Both the position numbers and the translations under genes were made by a program. A model generated the notes under the pieces. It ran no database searches. It saw only the letters and a list, made by a program, of their open reading frames with translations, and was not told the origin of the DNA. Below are positions 7,127 through 14,975 of a stretch of DNA of 38,894 bases, in pieces (within the stretch, counting starts at the first letter, position 1; each line of letters opens with the position of its first letter). The DNA is from a bacterium (GTDB taxonomy: Bacteria > Cyanobacteriota > Vampirovibrionia > Gastranaerophilales > Gastranaerophilaceae), in contig JAFUSQ010000042.1 in NCBI GenBank assembly GCA_017467605.1, positions 1-38,894 of the forward strand, written 5' to 3'.

Positions 7127-7148
7127 CAAAATTATTATAATAATTTTG
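7127..7148. promoter_or_regulatory. Perfect 22-bp AT-rich palindrome over a promoter -10
   Basis: Arms CAAAATTATTA and TAATAATTTTG meet without a spacer. TATAAT (7136-7141) lies in the palindrome, and the ATG of the next gene follows at 7150. It could be an operator or a terminator of the glycosyltransferase gene; there is no following T-run. Confidence 0.5.
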
Positions 7149-7149
7149 T

Positions 7150-7533
7150 ATGAAAAAAATATTTGCTGTAATTTTTATTTTAATATCTGTTTCTTGTTGT
7201 TTTGCACAAGAAAGCGATACAAATTGGCAAAAAGTTGCGGAGAACAACTATATAAATCCTGATGGCATAGTAAATATTGAGAATTTTAAATATTCTTTTT
7301 TACTAAAGGCTTATAATAAAGGGCAATATGAGCCAATGTACGGTAAAAAAATATGGTACACATTGAGTCAATACACTCTTGATTGTTCTGAAAAAACCTA
7401 TAAAATCGGAGTAATTGATTCTTACGGTTACGAAGATAATTTTATAAATGGGGATTACAACAGATATGCAGATTTTCAACCTATAGTTCAGGGCTCTGCA
7501 GTTGGAGAAGTTGCAAAATTCTTATGTAAATAA
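7150..7533 (+). CDS. Exported small protein resembling surface-adhesin E domain
   Basis: 127 residues. Signal peptide 'MKKIFAVIFILISVSCCFAQ' (Cys pair just before the cleavage region; lipoprotein processing is possible but the lipobox is poor). The mature part has 'NWQKVAENNYINPDGIVNIENFKYSFLLKAYN', a central Cys in 'YTLDCSEKTYKIG' and a terminal Cys in 'VAKFLCK'. The pattern (W...v.....yiD..., K......dC...y......Y...g......v..gs....v..C) resembles the Adhesin_E/protein E-like fold, where the two Cys form a disulfide. This is a pattern judgement of moderate strength. The start has almost no leader (ATG 9 bases after the -10). The stop overlaps the start of a hairpin repeat at 7535. Confidence 0.7.
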   Translation: MKKIFAVIFILISVSCCFAQESDTNWQKVAENNYINPDGIVNIENFKYSFLLKAYNKGQYEPMYGKKIWYTLSQYTLDCSEKTYKIGVIDSYGYEDNFINGDYNRYADFQPIVQGSAVGEVAKFLCK

Positions 7534-7534
7534 A

Positions 7535-7590
7535 GGTGCAAATTTCCTGACTTCCACGTTCCGTTTCTGTTTGACAAGGAAATTTGCACC
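7535..7590. repeat. Long hairpin element, copy A
   Basis: Arms GGTGCAAATTTCC (7535-7547) and GGAAATTTGCACC (7578-7590) are perfectly complementary around a 30-base loop containing CCACGTTCCGTTTC and TGTTTGAC. A homologous element with different but again complementary arms lies at 21984-22041. Confidence 0.75.
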
Positions 7591-7622
7591 GTAAAATTAC
7601 CCTATTTAGAAAAATATTTATA

Positions 7623-7961
7623 TTATGCAGCTACATCTAATTTTTGTCCGACAACCGTTTCTTGTTGTTTTGGTTCTGCCGGTTCAGGCTTAGTTTCTGC
7701 AACGACCTTTGTATCTGCAGATTTTTGAGAAATTTCAACTGTATCAGTTTCCGGAGATTTTTCCAATTTTAAATCAGCAATATTCGGTAATTCTTTTGTT
7801 ATAAAATCCTCTAACGGAATTTGACGAACTCCGTTTTTATCCCCAACAAGAGTAACAATACCGTCTTTTTTAGTTGCCGTAACAGCTTCTCCATCTTTTG
7901 TCATATACTTAATAGTTGTAAACGGCTGCAAAGGCTGCGTTTGAGTAACTGCATCTACCAT
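7623..7961 (-). CDS. Hypothetical protein with disordered acidic tail
   Basis: 112 residues. A compact N-terminal part ('TIKYMTKDGEAVTATKKDGIVTLVGDKNGVRQIP...DFI') looks like a small beta domain. The C-terminal 45 residues are rich in Thr, Glu, Lys and Pro ('ETKPEPAEPKQQE') and are probably disordered. No signal peptide. AGGTAGGT ribosome site upstream. I do not recognise the family. Divergent from the PadR gene at 8070. Confidence 0.6.
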   Translation of the reverse strand: MVDAVTQTQPLQPFTTIKYMTKDGEAVTATKKDGIVTLVGDKNGVRQIPLEDFITKELPNIADLKLEKSPETDTVEISQKSADTKVVAETKPEPAEPKQQETVVGQKLDVAA

Positions 7962-8034
7962 ATATCTACCTACCTTTCTTTATAGTTTAGTTAATAACGG
8001 TGAAAATTTATAATTGATATAATATTAAATAATC

Positions 8035-8063
8035 TTTACATTTCTTCAATTTATTGATATGCT
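8035..8063 (+). promoter_or_regulatory. Promoter of padR-like gene, apparently leaderless
   Basis: -35 TTTACA (8035-8040), 17-bp spacer, -10 TATGCT (8058-8063). The A of the start codon (8070) is exactly 7 bases after the -10, and no Shine-Dalgarno is present. Confidence 0.5.
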
Positions 8064-8069
8064 AAGAAT

Positions 8070-8597
8070 ATGATTGATTTAATGATTTTATACGTTTTGC
8101 TAAAGCACGATCTTACAATGTATGCTATACATAAACGTATTCAAGAGAATTTTTTGGCTTATACAAGTCCAAGTTTTGGGGCAATAAAACCATCTCTTGT
8201 CAGACTTGAAAAACAAGGGTGCATAAGTTCCTCAAAAATTATGTCTGACGGCGGAAAATTATCCGTATACTATTCAATCACAAAAGAAGGTCTTAGAGAG
8301 TTAAAAGCTTTACTATTAAAGCCGTTATCTTCAAATCCTTTACAATTTTTATCAGATGCCAGAGTTAAATTGTCCTGCATATCATTTTTAGATAAAGAAA
8401 GCAGCGAGGAAGTCTTTGAAAATATTAAATCAAATGCCCTAATGCATAAAGTTAATGCAGAAAAAATTTTAGCTGATGAATACACTCCGCTTACTTTTCA
8501 TCAGAGAATTGTACTTGATAATACAATTTGTGAATATAAAAATTTCATATCAATGGTAGAAGGTTTAGAAAAAGATAATGCCGGCAATAGTAAATAG
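8070..8597 (+). CDS. PadR-family transcriptional regulator
   Basis: 175 residues. The N-terminal winged helix is typical: 'ILYVLLKHDLTMYAIHKRI', 'SPSFGAIKPSLVRLEKQGCISSS', wing 'GGKLSVYYSITKEGLRELKALL'. The C-terminal half is the helical PadR (Vir-like) dimerisation region. PadR proteins repress genes for detoxification or transport in response to small molecules. The gene overlaps the next gene (DUF512 radical SAM) by 20 bases, so the two are probably co-translated, though a functional link is only inferred. The translation start probably coincides with the transcript start. Confidence 0.85.
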   Translation: MIDLMILYVLLKHDLTMYAIHKRIQENFLAYTSPSFGAIKPSLVRLEKQGCISSSKIMSDGGKLSVYYSITKEGLRELKALLLKPLSSNPLQFLSDARVKLSCISFLDKESSEEVFENIKSNALMHKVNAEKILADEYTPLTFHQRIVLDNTICEYKNFISMVEGLEKDNAGNSK

Positions 8598-9855
8598 TGT
8601 TTTAGAAAATTCAATAGCCGAAGAACTTGAAATAGAAAAAGGTGACGAAATCCTTTCTGTTGATGGAATTAAAATGCTTGATATGATTGATTATAACTTT
8701 TATATGAAATCAGAATTAATAACTATTGAAATAAAAAAGAAAAATGGCGAAATTGAAGAATATGAGATAGAAAAAGATTATGATGAAGATTTGGGAATTG
8801 TATTTGAAAGTGCTGTTTTTGACAAAATTAAGCCTTGCTTAAATCATTGCATTTTCTGTTTTGTTGACCAGCAGCCAAAAGGTTTGCGAGATACCCTATA
8901 CATTAAAGATGATGATTACCGCTTATCATATCTTCAAGGAACATACATTACTTTAACAAATTTAACGGATAAGGACAAAGAACGAATCCGCAAAATGCAC
9001 TTAGGACCTTTTTATGTTTCTGTTCACACAACTAATCCCGAATTACGCGTAAAAATGCTGAGAAATCCCAATGCCGGTAAAGCTTTGGAAAATTTAGCCT
9101 GGTTCAGAAAAAATAAAATTCCGTTTCACGCTCAAATTGTTTTGTGCCCCGGAATAAATGACGGAAAAGAACTGGATAGAACTCTGTCAGATTTGGAAAA
9201 GTTAAAAAAAACAGTTCTATCCGTTGCTATTGTTCCTGTCGGAATTACTCAATTTAGGGGAGAAAACAACTTAAATAACCTAAAATCAGTTGATGAAAAA
9301 TGCGCAAAAGAAACTTTAGAAATAGCTTCAAAATATAAAAGAGTTTGCTGTTCTGATGAATTTTTCCTGCTTGCAAATGAACCAATACCACCCGCAAAAT
9401 ATTATGGAAATTTCTGCCAGTTAGATGACGGTGTCGGTTCATTAAGATTAACTCTTGATGATTTTTATAAATTAAAACTTCCAAAAAAAATCTCCAAACC
9501 GTTTAAAATTGTTTTTGCCTGTTCTTATGCTGCCAAAAATATGCTTGATGAAATTTCAATAAAATTGAATAAAATCAAAAATTTAGAAGTTAAAATATGC
9601 CCGGTTAAATCAGAATATTGGGGTCAAGATATAACAGTTGCCGGTTTAATCACAACAGAAGATTTAATAAAAACCGTAAAAAATGAAATCTGTGATATTG
9701 TTGTAATCCCTTCAGTTATGCTTCGTCCGTATAGTGAAGATTTTCTTGACGGAAAAAATCTGGATTACGTAAAAGAACAATCCGGAAAGAAATTTTTTGT
9801 CCAACAAAATATATATTCATTAAAAGAAGTGGTAGAATTTATCTCTCAATTATAG
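8578..9855 (+). CDS. PDZ-like / radical SAM / DUF512 protein
   Basis: 425 residues. The N-terminal PDZ-like domain is 'PAIVNSVLENSIAEELEIEKGDEILSVDG' (residues 1-60). The iron-sulfur motif 'CLNHCIFCFVDQQPKGLR' (C-x3-C-x2-C, about residues 88-105) matches radical SAM clusters. The family features 'GTYITLTNLTDKDKERI', 'GPFYVSVHTTNPELR.KML.NP', 'QIVLCPGINDG.EL..TL', 'VPVG.T' and 'DEFFLLA' follow, with the DUF512 domain in the C-terminal third. Members are common in Cyanobacteria and Clostridia; the reaction is unknown. The start lies inside the padR-like gene. The 3' end overlaps the converging XRE gene by six bases. Confidence 0.93.
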   Translation: MPAIVNSVLENSIAEELEIEKGDEILSVDGIKMLDMIDYNFYMKSELITIEIKKKNGEIEEYEIEKDYDEDLGIVFESAVFDKIKPCLNHCIFCFVDQQPKGLRDTLYIKDDDYRLSYLQGTYITLTNLTDKDKERIRKMHLGPFYVSVHTTNPELRVKMLRNPNAGKALENLAWFRKNKIPFHAQIVLCPGINDGKELDRTLSDLEKLKKTVLSVAIVPVGITQFRGENNLNNLKSVDEKCAKETLEIASKYKRVCCSDEFFLLANEPIPPAKYYGNFCQLDDGVGSLRLTLDDFYKLKLPKKISKPFKIVFACSYAAKNMLDEISIKLNKIKNLEVKICPVKSEYWGQDITVAGLITTEDLIKTVKNEICDIVVIPSVMLRPYSEDFLDGKNLDYVKEQSGKKFFVQQNIYSLKEVVEFISQL

Positions 9856-10077
9856 AATTTTAAATCCTGCCAACTCGTCTAATGATACCCCAAATACTTC
9901 AGCAAGTTTAATGAAAGTCGGAAATCCTATAGTCTCTCTGCCTGTCTCAAGGCGGTTTACGTGTTCTCTTGTTCTGTCAATCAGTTCTGCAAGATATTCT
10001 TGAGAATAGTTATTTTTCTTTCTTAGTTTTCTTATATTCTGAGCCAGTATATCGTTATAATTATTCCCCTCTTGCAT
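9850..10077 (-). CDS. XRE-family HTH regulator paired with the prepilin at 10145
   Basis: 75 residues, almost only the HTH: 'LAQNIRKLRKKNNYSQEYLAELIDRTREHVNRLETGRETIGFPTFIKLAEVFGVSLDELAGF', a single-domain lambda-repressor-like fold. No Shine-Dalgarno precedes the ATG; a -10-like TAGAAT on the minus strand (10090-10085) ends 7 bases before it, so the mRNA may be leaderless. The prepilin gene's -35 (TTGCAT, 10072-10077) includes the complement of this start codon, so the two promoters are interlocked. It probably controls the prepilin gene and itself through the palindrome at 10089-10103. Confidence 0.85.
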   Translation of the reverse strand: MQEGNNYNDILAQNIRKLRKKNNYSQEYLAELIDRTREHVNRLETGRETIGFPTFIKLAEVFGVSLDELAGFKIL

Positions 10078-10103
10078 AATTTAAATTCTACATGTATAAT
10101 GTA
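10072..10103 (+). promoter_or_regulatory. Prepilin promoter and TACAT-N5-ATGTA operator
   Basis: -35 TTGCAT (10072-10077), 17-bp spacer, -10 TATAAT (10095-10100). TACAT (10089-10093) and ATGTA (10099-10103) form an inverted repeat over the -10. Candidate binding site for the XRE protein encoded by 9850-10077. Confidence 0.65.
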
Positions 10104-10144
10104 ATTAATCTGTGATAAATACCGCACATAATAAAGGAGGATAT

Positions 10145-10795
10145 ATGAAAAATCCGGGATTTACATTAGCAGAAACACTAATAACAATAGGTATAATCGG
10201 AGTAGTTTCAGCTATGACAATACCGACACTCATTACTAAATATCAAAAATCTCAAGTTGAGACACGACTTAAACGATTTTATTCAATGATAAACCAAACC
10301 GTACGACTTTCTGCAGCAGAAAATGATGACGCAGACGGTTGGGTAACACTGAATGGAGAATATTCATACAACAAAAATCTGGAATGGTTAAAACAATATA
10401 TATATCCTTATATGAAACATATAAACTATAAACAGTGCTATAACGGCGGGAATTATAATGCAGTCTGTACGACCTTATTTGACGGCAGCGTAATGATATT
10501 TAAAATTGATACAAACGGAGCTTTTATAAAATTATTCTTAGATGGTAATATTGAAAATTTAAAAGAACGAAATTATTTTTTCTTTCAATTTAATTCAGCC
10601 AAAACCGTTGGAGGTAAGATATCAAATAGTATTAATTTTGTTGAACCAACAACGTTAGATTGGGACGGAACAAGTGTTGAAACTTTAAAAAATGATTCTA
10701 AATACGGTTATAGGCACAGTTCTGATAGCTGCCGCTTTTGTACTAAAATTATTCAACTGAACAATTGGAAAATCCCTGATGATTATCCTTGGTAA
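10145..10795 (+). CDS. Prepilin-like protein (C-terminal WKxPxxYPW type)
   Basis: 216 residues from ATG 10145, which has AAAGGAGG 4 bases upstream; the in-frame ATG at 10112 would be almost at the transcript start. The very short leader 'MKNPG' is followed by F6 'FTLAETLITIGIIGVVSAM', a canonical G/F prepilin peptidase site. The globular part has 'YKQCYNGGNYNAVCTTLFDGSVMIF' and ends 'CRFCTKIIQLNNWKIPDDYPW'. This ending differs from the YVLNTAK type; it resembles the ending of the protein at 33064 ('CGARLIEEGKMNY'). Type IV pilin-like or minor pseudopilin; assembly genes are not nearby. Divergent from its XRE partner. Confidence 0.86.
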   Translation: MKNPGFTLAETLITIGIIGVVSAMTIPTLITKYQKSQVETRLKRFYSMINQTVRLSAAENDDADGWVTLNGEYSYNKNLEWLKQYIYPYMKHINYKQCYNGGNYNAVCTTLFDGSVMIFKIDTNGAFIKLFLDGNIENLKERNYFFFQFNSAKTVGGKISNSINFVEPTTLDWDGTSVETLKNDSKYGYRHSSDSCRFCTKIIQLNNWKIPDDYPW

Positions 10796-10798
10796 AAA

Positions 10799-11101
10799 TT
10801 ATGTTCTTTGGTAAAATAATATTCCGTCAGTATCAATACTTTTTTTAATTCCGTCAGAGGACAATGTTTTATAATCTATAGTGTCAAATTTGTATGGGGT
10901 AGGAAGTTCATCGAGTTCATATGCAATACTATTAAAATCGCTGTGATTTTCTGTCCATATTGCAAAATCTATATCCGAGCCGTTATGGTATGTTCCTTTT
11001 GCACGAGAACCGTATATCAAAACTTTTTCGATATCTGTTTTAGTACAAAAATACTCGATTAAATCTTTTCGGGTTTTTTCAGGCAAACCAAAATTATTCA
11101 T
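10799..11101 (-). CDS. mntA: MNT-type nucleotidyltransferase antitoxin
   Basis: 100 residues, the usual size of minimal nucleotidyltransferases. The motif 'GSRAKGTYHNGSDIDFAIW' contains GSRAxG and the DxD (SDIDFA) metal-binding pair; a third acidic residue may be in 'KFDTIDY'. In HEPN/MNT (type VII) modules this enzyme AMPylates and inactivates the HEPN toxin. It is the second gene of the pair and overlaps the HEPN-like gene by 8 bases. Converges with the prepilin gene, with 3 bases between stop codons. Confidence 0.88.
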   Translation of the reverse strand: MNNFGLPEKTRKDLIEYFCTKTDIEKVLIYGSRAKGTYHNGSDIDFAIWTENHSDFNSIAYELDELPTPYKFDTIDYKTLSSDGIKKSIDTDGILFYQRT

Positions 11102-11495
11102 TAATAAATCCCTTTATTTGTTCCCTAAATTTAGATAATTCTTCATAATATTCCGAACTGATTTTTATCAAAATTTCTTGAACCTTTTCAAGCTTATATT
11201 CATGAGAAGTTGCATTTCTGGATTGCAGCATATCAATCCATATTTGTCCGTTTGGTATCACTTCAAAATGAAAAGCTTCTTTGATCACATCTTTAGGAAG
11301 ATATACCTGTACTTCCTTAGTTGCAAGATAATCTTTTAAAACCTTCCAGCCAAGTTCTATACATATTTCAAAAGATTGTAATAAAGCCATATGATTTATA
11401 ATATTTTCGCTATCTTTTCGATATTCCTCTACTACTGTAGCAAATAATTCAAATGCTTTGTTGTAATTTTCGATTCTTTCGCTTAATCTGGACAT
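11094..11495 (-). CDS. hepT: HI0074-family HEPN-like partner of the nucleotidyltransferase (putative toxin)
   Basis: 133 residues, all-helical. 'RLSERIENYNKAFELFATVVEE' and 'LLQSFEICIELGWKVLKDYLA' match the HI0074 nucleotidyltransferase substrate-binding family. 'RNATSHEY' fits the HEPN R-x4-H motif (Arg and His of the RNase centre), and the downstream Tyr is a possible AMPylation target. RNase activity is inferred from the family. GAGGT precedes the start. Co-transcribed with the downstream antitoxin by an 8-base overlap. Confidence 0.85.
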   Translation of the reverse strand: MSRLSERIENYNKAFELFATVVEEYRKDSENIINHMALLQSFEICIELGWKVLKDYLATKEVQVYLPKDVIKEAFHFEVIPNGQIWIDMLQSRNATSHEYKLEKVQEILIKISSEYYEELSKFREQIKGFINE

Positions 11496-11545
11496 TTTAT
11501 ACCTCTTGGTGCTATGTTAGCATAAATTATTTATTAAATAAACAT

Positions 11546-11752
11546 TTACGGCACAGGGTCGTAACCTCCGGGATTTCCCGGGTGGCAGCGGCAAATTCTT
11601 TTTATGCCAAGCCAAGAGCCTTTCAATGCACCATACTTAATAATAGCTTGTTTTGTATACTCTGAACATGTCGGGTGAAATCTGCAAACCTTTGGAGTAA
11701 ACTTTGAAAAATATTGATATATTTTTATTAAAAAAAGTAAAATTTGTTTCAT
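11546..11752 (-). CDS. yidD: Membrane protein insertion efficiency factor YidD
   Basis: 68 residues with the family signature: '[11 protein letters not shown]', '[15 protein letters not shown]', '[28 protein letters not shown]'. It supports YidC-mediated insertion of inner-membrane proteins. In most bacteria it sits in the rpmH-rnpA-yidD-yidC cluster; here it is separated from those genes, next to a HEPN/MNT pair, which is unusual. Confidence 0.95.
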   Translation of the reverse strand: MKQILLFLIKIYQYFSKFTPKVCRFHPTCSEYTKQAIIKYGALKGSWLGIKRICRCHPGNPGGYDPVP

Positions 11753-11765
11753 TTCAAGCTGATAA

Positions 11766-11782
11766 TATCATAAATTATGATA
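11766..11782. promoter_or_regulatory. 17-bp palindrome between divergent genes
   Basis: TATCATAA and TTATGATA around a single A, in the 57-bp space between yidD (minus) and the GYGY-domain gene (plus). It may be a shared operator; -10-like TATGAT overlaps its right arm. Confidence 0.45.
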
Positions 11783-11809
11783 AAATTCTATCAGAAAGCA
11801 GGTGTTTAT

Positions 11810-12106
11810 ATGAAAAAAATATTAGTTGTTTCAGCAGTTTGTTTACTATTTAACTTTGTTAGTGTTATAAGTTTTGCCTCTGATAACGGAAATATTGGAA
11901 CTGCCGGTAAAAGTTATGCAGGCTACGGGTACACTCATGGTTATATTCCTGTAAATGAAGATGTTGAGGGAACATCAATTTTTGATAGCGACATTATGAG
12001 ATATGATGTTAACAACTCAAAACCTGCCGATTTTTATTTCAACCAAAATGATTTAAAACAAAACTATGCTGATGAAAATAATTTAATTCAGCATTATAGC
12101 AGATAA
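11810..12106 (+). CDS. Small exported protein with a domain shared with the TpsB-like transporter
   Basis: 98 residues from ATG 11810 (GCAGGTG ribosome site; an in-frame ATG at 11777 lies in the palindrome). Signal peptide residues 1-23 ('MKKILVVSAVCLLFNFVSVISFA'). Residues 32-71 align without gaps to residues 40-79 of the outer-membrane transporter at 34563, with 22 of 40 identical by my count. Shared landmarks are GYGY, G.IPV, DSD and MRYDVN. The tail 'FYFNQNDLKQNYADENN' is polar. It lacks POTRA and barrel domains. Function unknown; it could bind a partner of the transporter or share an anchoring role. Confidence 0.75.
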   Translation: MKKILVVSAVCLLFNFVSVISFASDNGNIGTAGKSYAGYGYTHGYIPVNEDVEGTSIFDSDIMRYDVNNSKPADFYFNQNDLKQNYADENNLIQHYSR

Positions 12107-12119
12107 CCGGATTGCTTCG

Positions 12120-12160
12120 GGGGTAAATAAAGCAAATTTAAAAGTCCGTACATTTACCCC
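12120..12160. repeat. Inverted repeat GGGGTAAAT / ATTTACCCC
   Basis: 9-bp arms at 12120-12128 and 12152-12160 in the gap between two converging genes; the right arm touches the flhA stop codon. It may form a bidirectional hairpin, but without T-runs. GGGGTAAA also recurs near 18146, 18333 and 18496. Confidence 0.45.
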
Positions 12161-14268
12161 TAATCAGTAATATATGCTTCACCAATTGTATCGATTGCTT
12201 CAACTTTTATGTCGGTAATCAATTCTGAATAAGAAATTACAACAATTGTCGGGATATGGCGTTCTAAGAGTTGATAAAGCGGAAGCCTTATTCTTGGAGA
12301 ACACAATACGACAGGCTGACGTCCGCAAGTTTGATGAGCACGAAGCAGTGTTGTTGCTGTCGTTTCAATAAGTTCTTGAACTTGAACAGGGTTAAGCAAA
12401 AACATTGTGCCAAGTTCTGTTCTTTGGCAGCTGTCATCAAGCGTTTTTTCCCATTCAGGAGACAAGGTAAGAGCGTATAAAACTTTATCATCTTGAACAT
12501 TTGAAAGACAAATCTGTCGTCCTAATGCAGCTCGCAAACGCTCTGATAATATATCCGGTTCTTTCGAAAATCTTGCATAATCGCAAAGTCTTTCAAATAC
12601 GAATATAATATCTTTAATAGAAACCTTTTCTCTGATTAAGTTAACAAAAATCTTACGCAAGTCACTTGTAGAAATAATTGTCGGTACAAGGTCATTAACA
12701 AGAGTCGGGTCTTGCGAACGTACAAGTTCCATAAGTTTAAGAACATCAGTTTTTGTCATAACTTCATCAACGTGTTTTCTTACACATTCTTGAAGATGAG
12801 TAACAATAACATCTGTTGCATCAACCGCAGTAACTAACCTTGCGGATTTTGCATCTTCTTGCGAAATCCAATAAGCCTGAGTCTGATATGTCGGGTCAAT
12901 ACCGATAATTGCATCATCAGGCACCTCTTTTTTCATAGAATCCCACTGATCGGCAATTACCATAAATTTACCCGGATAAACATAACCGGTTGCAACAGTA
13001 TTACCACGAATAGAAATCATATATTCATTAGCATCAAGAGCTGATGAATCCATAATACGAATGTTAGGTAAAATATACCCTAGTTCATCAGTTACCCTTT
13101 GACGTAAAGCCGCAATTTTTGCCAACAACTGCCCTTCTTGATCAGGATCGGCAATAACCAAAAGATTTGAACCAACCTGCAAACTTAAAATATCAACCCC
13201 TAAACGTTCGTACATTCTATTTGGGTTAACAAGGTCTTGCATATTTTGACGAACATTTTCCAACTGTCCGAGTTGTGATTGAACATCAGCATTAATAAGA
13301 ACTTGAAATCCTGCAATAAACAGAGCTACCGCAAAAATAAAGAATGGTAACGGCGGTAAACCCGTTCCTTGCCAAAACGGAGTATGACCTGTAATACCAA
13401 GCAAAATCAAAAATCCTGCAGCAAAGAAAAGAGCATATGGTTTACTTGTGATTTGAGCCGTAACATCTGCCCCCAATGATGGACTTGCGGCAGAAGCACG
13501 AGTCATAAATACACCGGCTGCAATTGACATCAAAAGTGACGGAACCTGAGATGCCAATCCGTCACCAATGGTTAATACAGTATATTTGCTAACAGCATCA
13601 CCGATTTGCATTTGATTCATTAAACAGCCGACACACAACCCCCCGATAATATTAATAAGTACAATAATAATCCCTGCAATCGTATCCCCTTTTACGAATT
13701 TCATAGCACCGTCCATTGAACCCATCAAATTTGATTCTCTGGACAAATCTTCACGTTTTTTAGTTGCTTCTTCAGGAGAAATTAAGCCGGCATTAAAATC
13801 TGCGTCAATTGTCATTTGTTTACCGGGCATTGCGTCCAATGCGAAACGTGCGGAAACTTCCGCAATACGCTCTGCACCTTTCGTGATTACCATAAACTGT
13901 ACAACGGTAATGATTAAGAAAATTACACCCCCGACAATCATATTACCGCCTGTTACGAATGTTCCAAAAGCATGAATTACTTCACCCGCTTCACCTTTTG
14001 CCAGAATCAAACGGGTAGAAGCAATTGAAAGACACAATCGGAACATAGTTCCGACCAGAATAATTGACGGAAATGATGATAATTCCAAGGTCTTTTGGAC
14101 GTATAATGCAAACATCAAAAGAACAATTCCCAAAGTTATATTAAGGCAGATACAAATATTGATTACCCAATTTGGCAATTCAACAAGTAAAATTACCAAA
14201 AGGAACAGTACAAATACTGCCATTAAAAATTCACTTATAGGATTTGCATTTCCTTCCGGTGCCGCCAT
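12160..14268 (-). CDS. flhA: Flagellar/type III export gate protein FlhA
   Basis: 702 residues, normal length. N-terminal membrane half with about 8 segments, the FHIPEP signature region at residues 141-163 ('RFALDAMPGKQMTIDADFNA'), and a C-terminal cytoplasmic domain from about residue 345 with 'LSLQVGSNLLVIADPDQEG', 'GIDPTYQTQAYWI' and 'EVMTKTDVLKLMELVR'. FlhA forms the nonameric ring that receives substrates and couples the proton gradient to export. It is the last gene of the fliE-F-G-H-flhA operon; its ATG overlaps the fliH stop by one base (TAATG). fliI, the ATPase gene, usually follows fliH but is absent here. Confidence 0.95.
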   Translation of the reverse strand: MAAPEGNANPISEFLMAVFVLFLLVILLVELPNWVINICICLNITLGIVLLMFALYVQKTLELSSFPSIILVGTMFRLCLSIASTRLILAKGEAGEVIHAFGTFVTGGNMIVGGVIFLIITVVQFMVITKGAERIAEVSARFALDAMPGKQMTIDADFNAGLISPEEATKKREDLSRESNLMGSMDGAMKFVKGDTIAGIIIVLINIIGGLCVGCLMNQMQIGDAVSKYTVLTIGDGLASQVPSLLMSIAAGVFMTRASAASPSLGADVTAQITSKPYALFFAAGFLILLGITGHTPFWQGTGLPPLPFFIFAVALFIAGFQVLINADVQSQLGQLENVRQNMQDLVNPNRMYERLGVDILSLQVGSNLLVIADPDQEGQLLAKIAALRQRVTDELGYILPNIRIMDSSALDANEYMISIRGNTVATGYVYPGKFMVIADQWDSMKKEVPDDAIIGIDPTYQTQAYWISQEDAKSARLVTAVDATDVIVTHLQECVRKHVDEVMTKTDVLKLMELVRSQDPTLVNDLVPTIISTSDLRKIFVNLIREKVSIKDIIFVFERLCDYARFSKEPDILSERLRAALGRQICLSNVQDDKVLYALTLSPEWEKTLDDSCQRTELGTMFLLNPVQVQELIETTATTLLRAHQTCGRQPVVLCSPRIRLPLYQLLERHIPTIVVISYSELITDIKVEAIDTIGEAYITD

Positions 14269-14963
14269 TAAATTTCCTTCAATACTTCACTTATTATTGC
14301 CAATTGAGATTCTATTGTTGCATCAATAACACCATTTGTTGTTGAGACAATACAACCGCCTTCCATAACACTTTCATCTGAAACTATATAAATTTTAGCT
14401 TCTAAGCCTAATGAATTCGCTACTTCCGGAACTTCTTGTTTTAACATCGAAACTTGTGCAGGATTAACCTTCAATGTTATTTTTGCTTCTTCTTTTGATA
14501 ACCCTTTCATAATATCTTTAATATTCTCAAGAATTATTTCAGGATTATCAACCATTTCTTTTTTAATAATTTTTTTTGCAATATCAAGACTTATTTCCAG
14601 TATATCGGGAGCAATACTTTCATAAACTTCTTGTTTAGCACTAAAGAATACTTCAAGCGCATTTTTAACGCTTTCAATATCGCTTCTTGCAGCCTGCAGC
14701 CCCTCCTGATAACCGTCCTTTGCAGCGGCTTCTTTTATTGCACTCGCTTCTTCTCTGGCTCTTGATATTAAATTTCTGTCATCAATTCGGCGGAAGCCTC
14801 TGCGCCTGTCACCTTTTCGGCGTTCTTGGCGTTGTTTAAAATCTATATTATCCAAATCAAACAAGTCGATATCATCTTTTTCTGACTCAACCGAATTATT
14901 ATCCTGCAGAGCTTGCTGCTCCAGTTCTCCCTCAACCGGTTTATGTTTCTTTTTTATAATCAT
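14268..14963 (-). CDS. fliH: Flagellar assembly protein FliH (ATPase regulator)
   Basis: 231 residues. A charged N-terminal region ('RQERRKGDRRRGFRR') leads to the helical 'GYQEGLQAARSDIESVKNALEVFFSAKQEVYESIAPDILEISLDIAKKIIKKEM' and the C-terminal domain 'ITLKVNPAQVSMLKQEV...VSDESVMEGGCIVSTTNGVIDATIESQL', which are standard FliH/SctL features. It normally binds the FliI ATPase and the C-ring. The next gene is flhA rather than fliI. Confidence 0.9.
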   Translation of the reverse strand: MIIKKKHKPVEGELEQQALQDNNSVESEKDDIDLFDLDNIDFKQRQERRKGDRRRGFRRIDDRNLISRAREEASAIKEAAAKDGYQEGLQAARSDIESVKNALEVFFSAKQEVYESIAPDILEISLDIAKKIIKKEMVDNPEIILENIKDIMKGLSKEEAKITLKVNPAQVSMLKQEVPEVANSLGLEAKIYIVSDESVMEGGCIVSTTNGVIDATIESQLAIISEVLKEI

Positions 14964-14975
14964 GATACAACATTA

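Noticed and set aside
11453-11665. Plus-strand frame opposite hepT and yidD
   Set aside because: Both minus-strand genes are well supported; this is a shadow frame.
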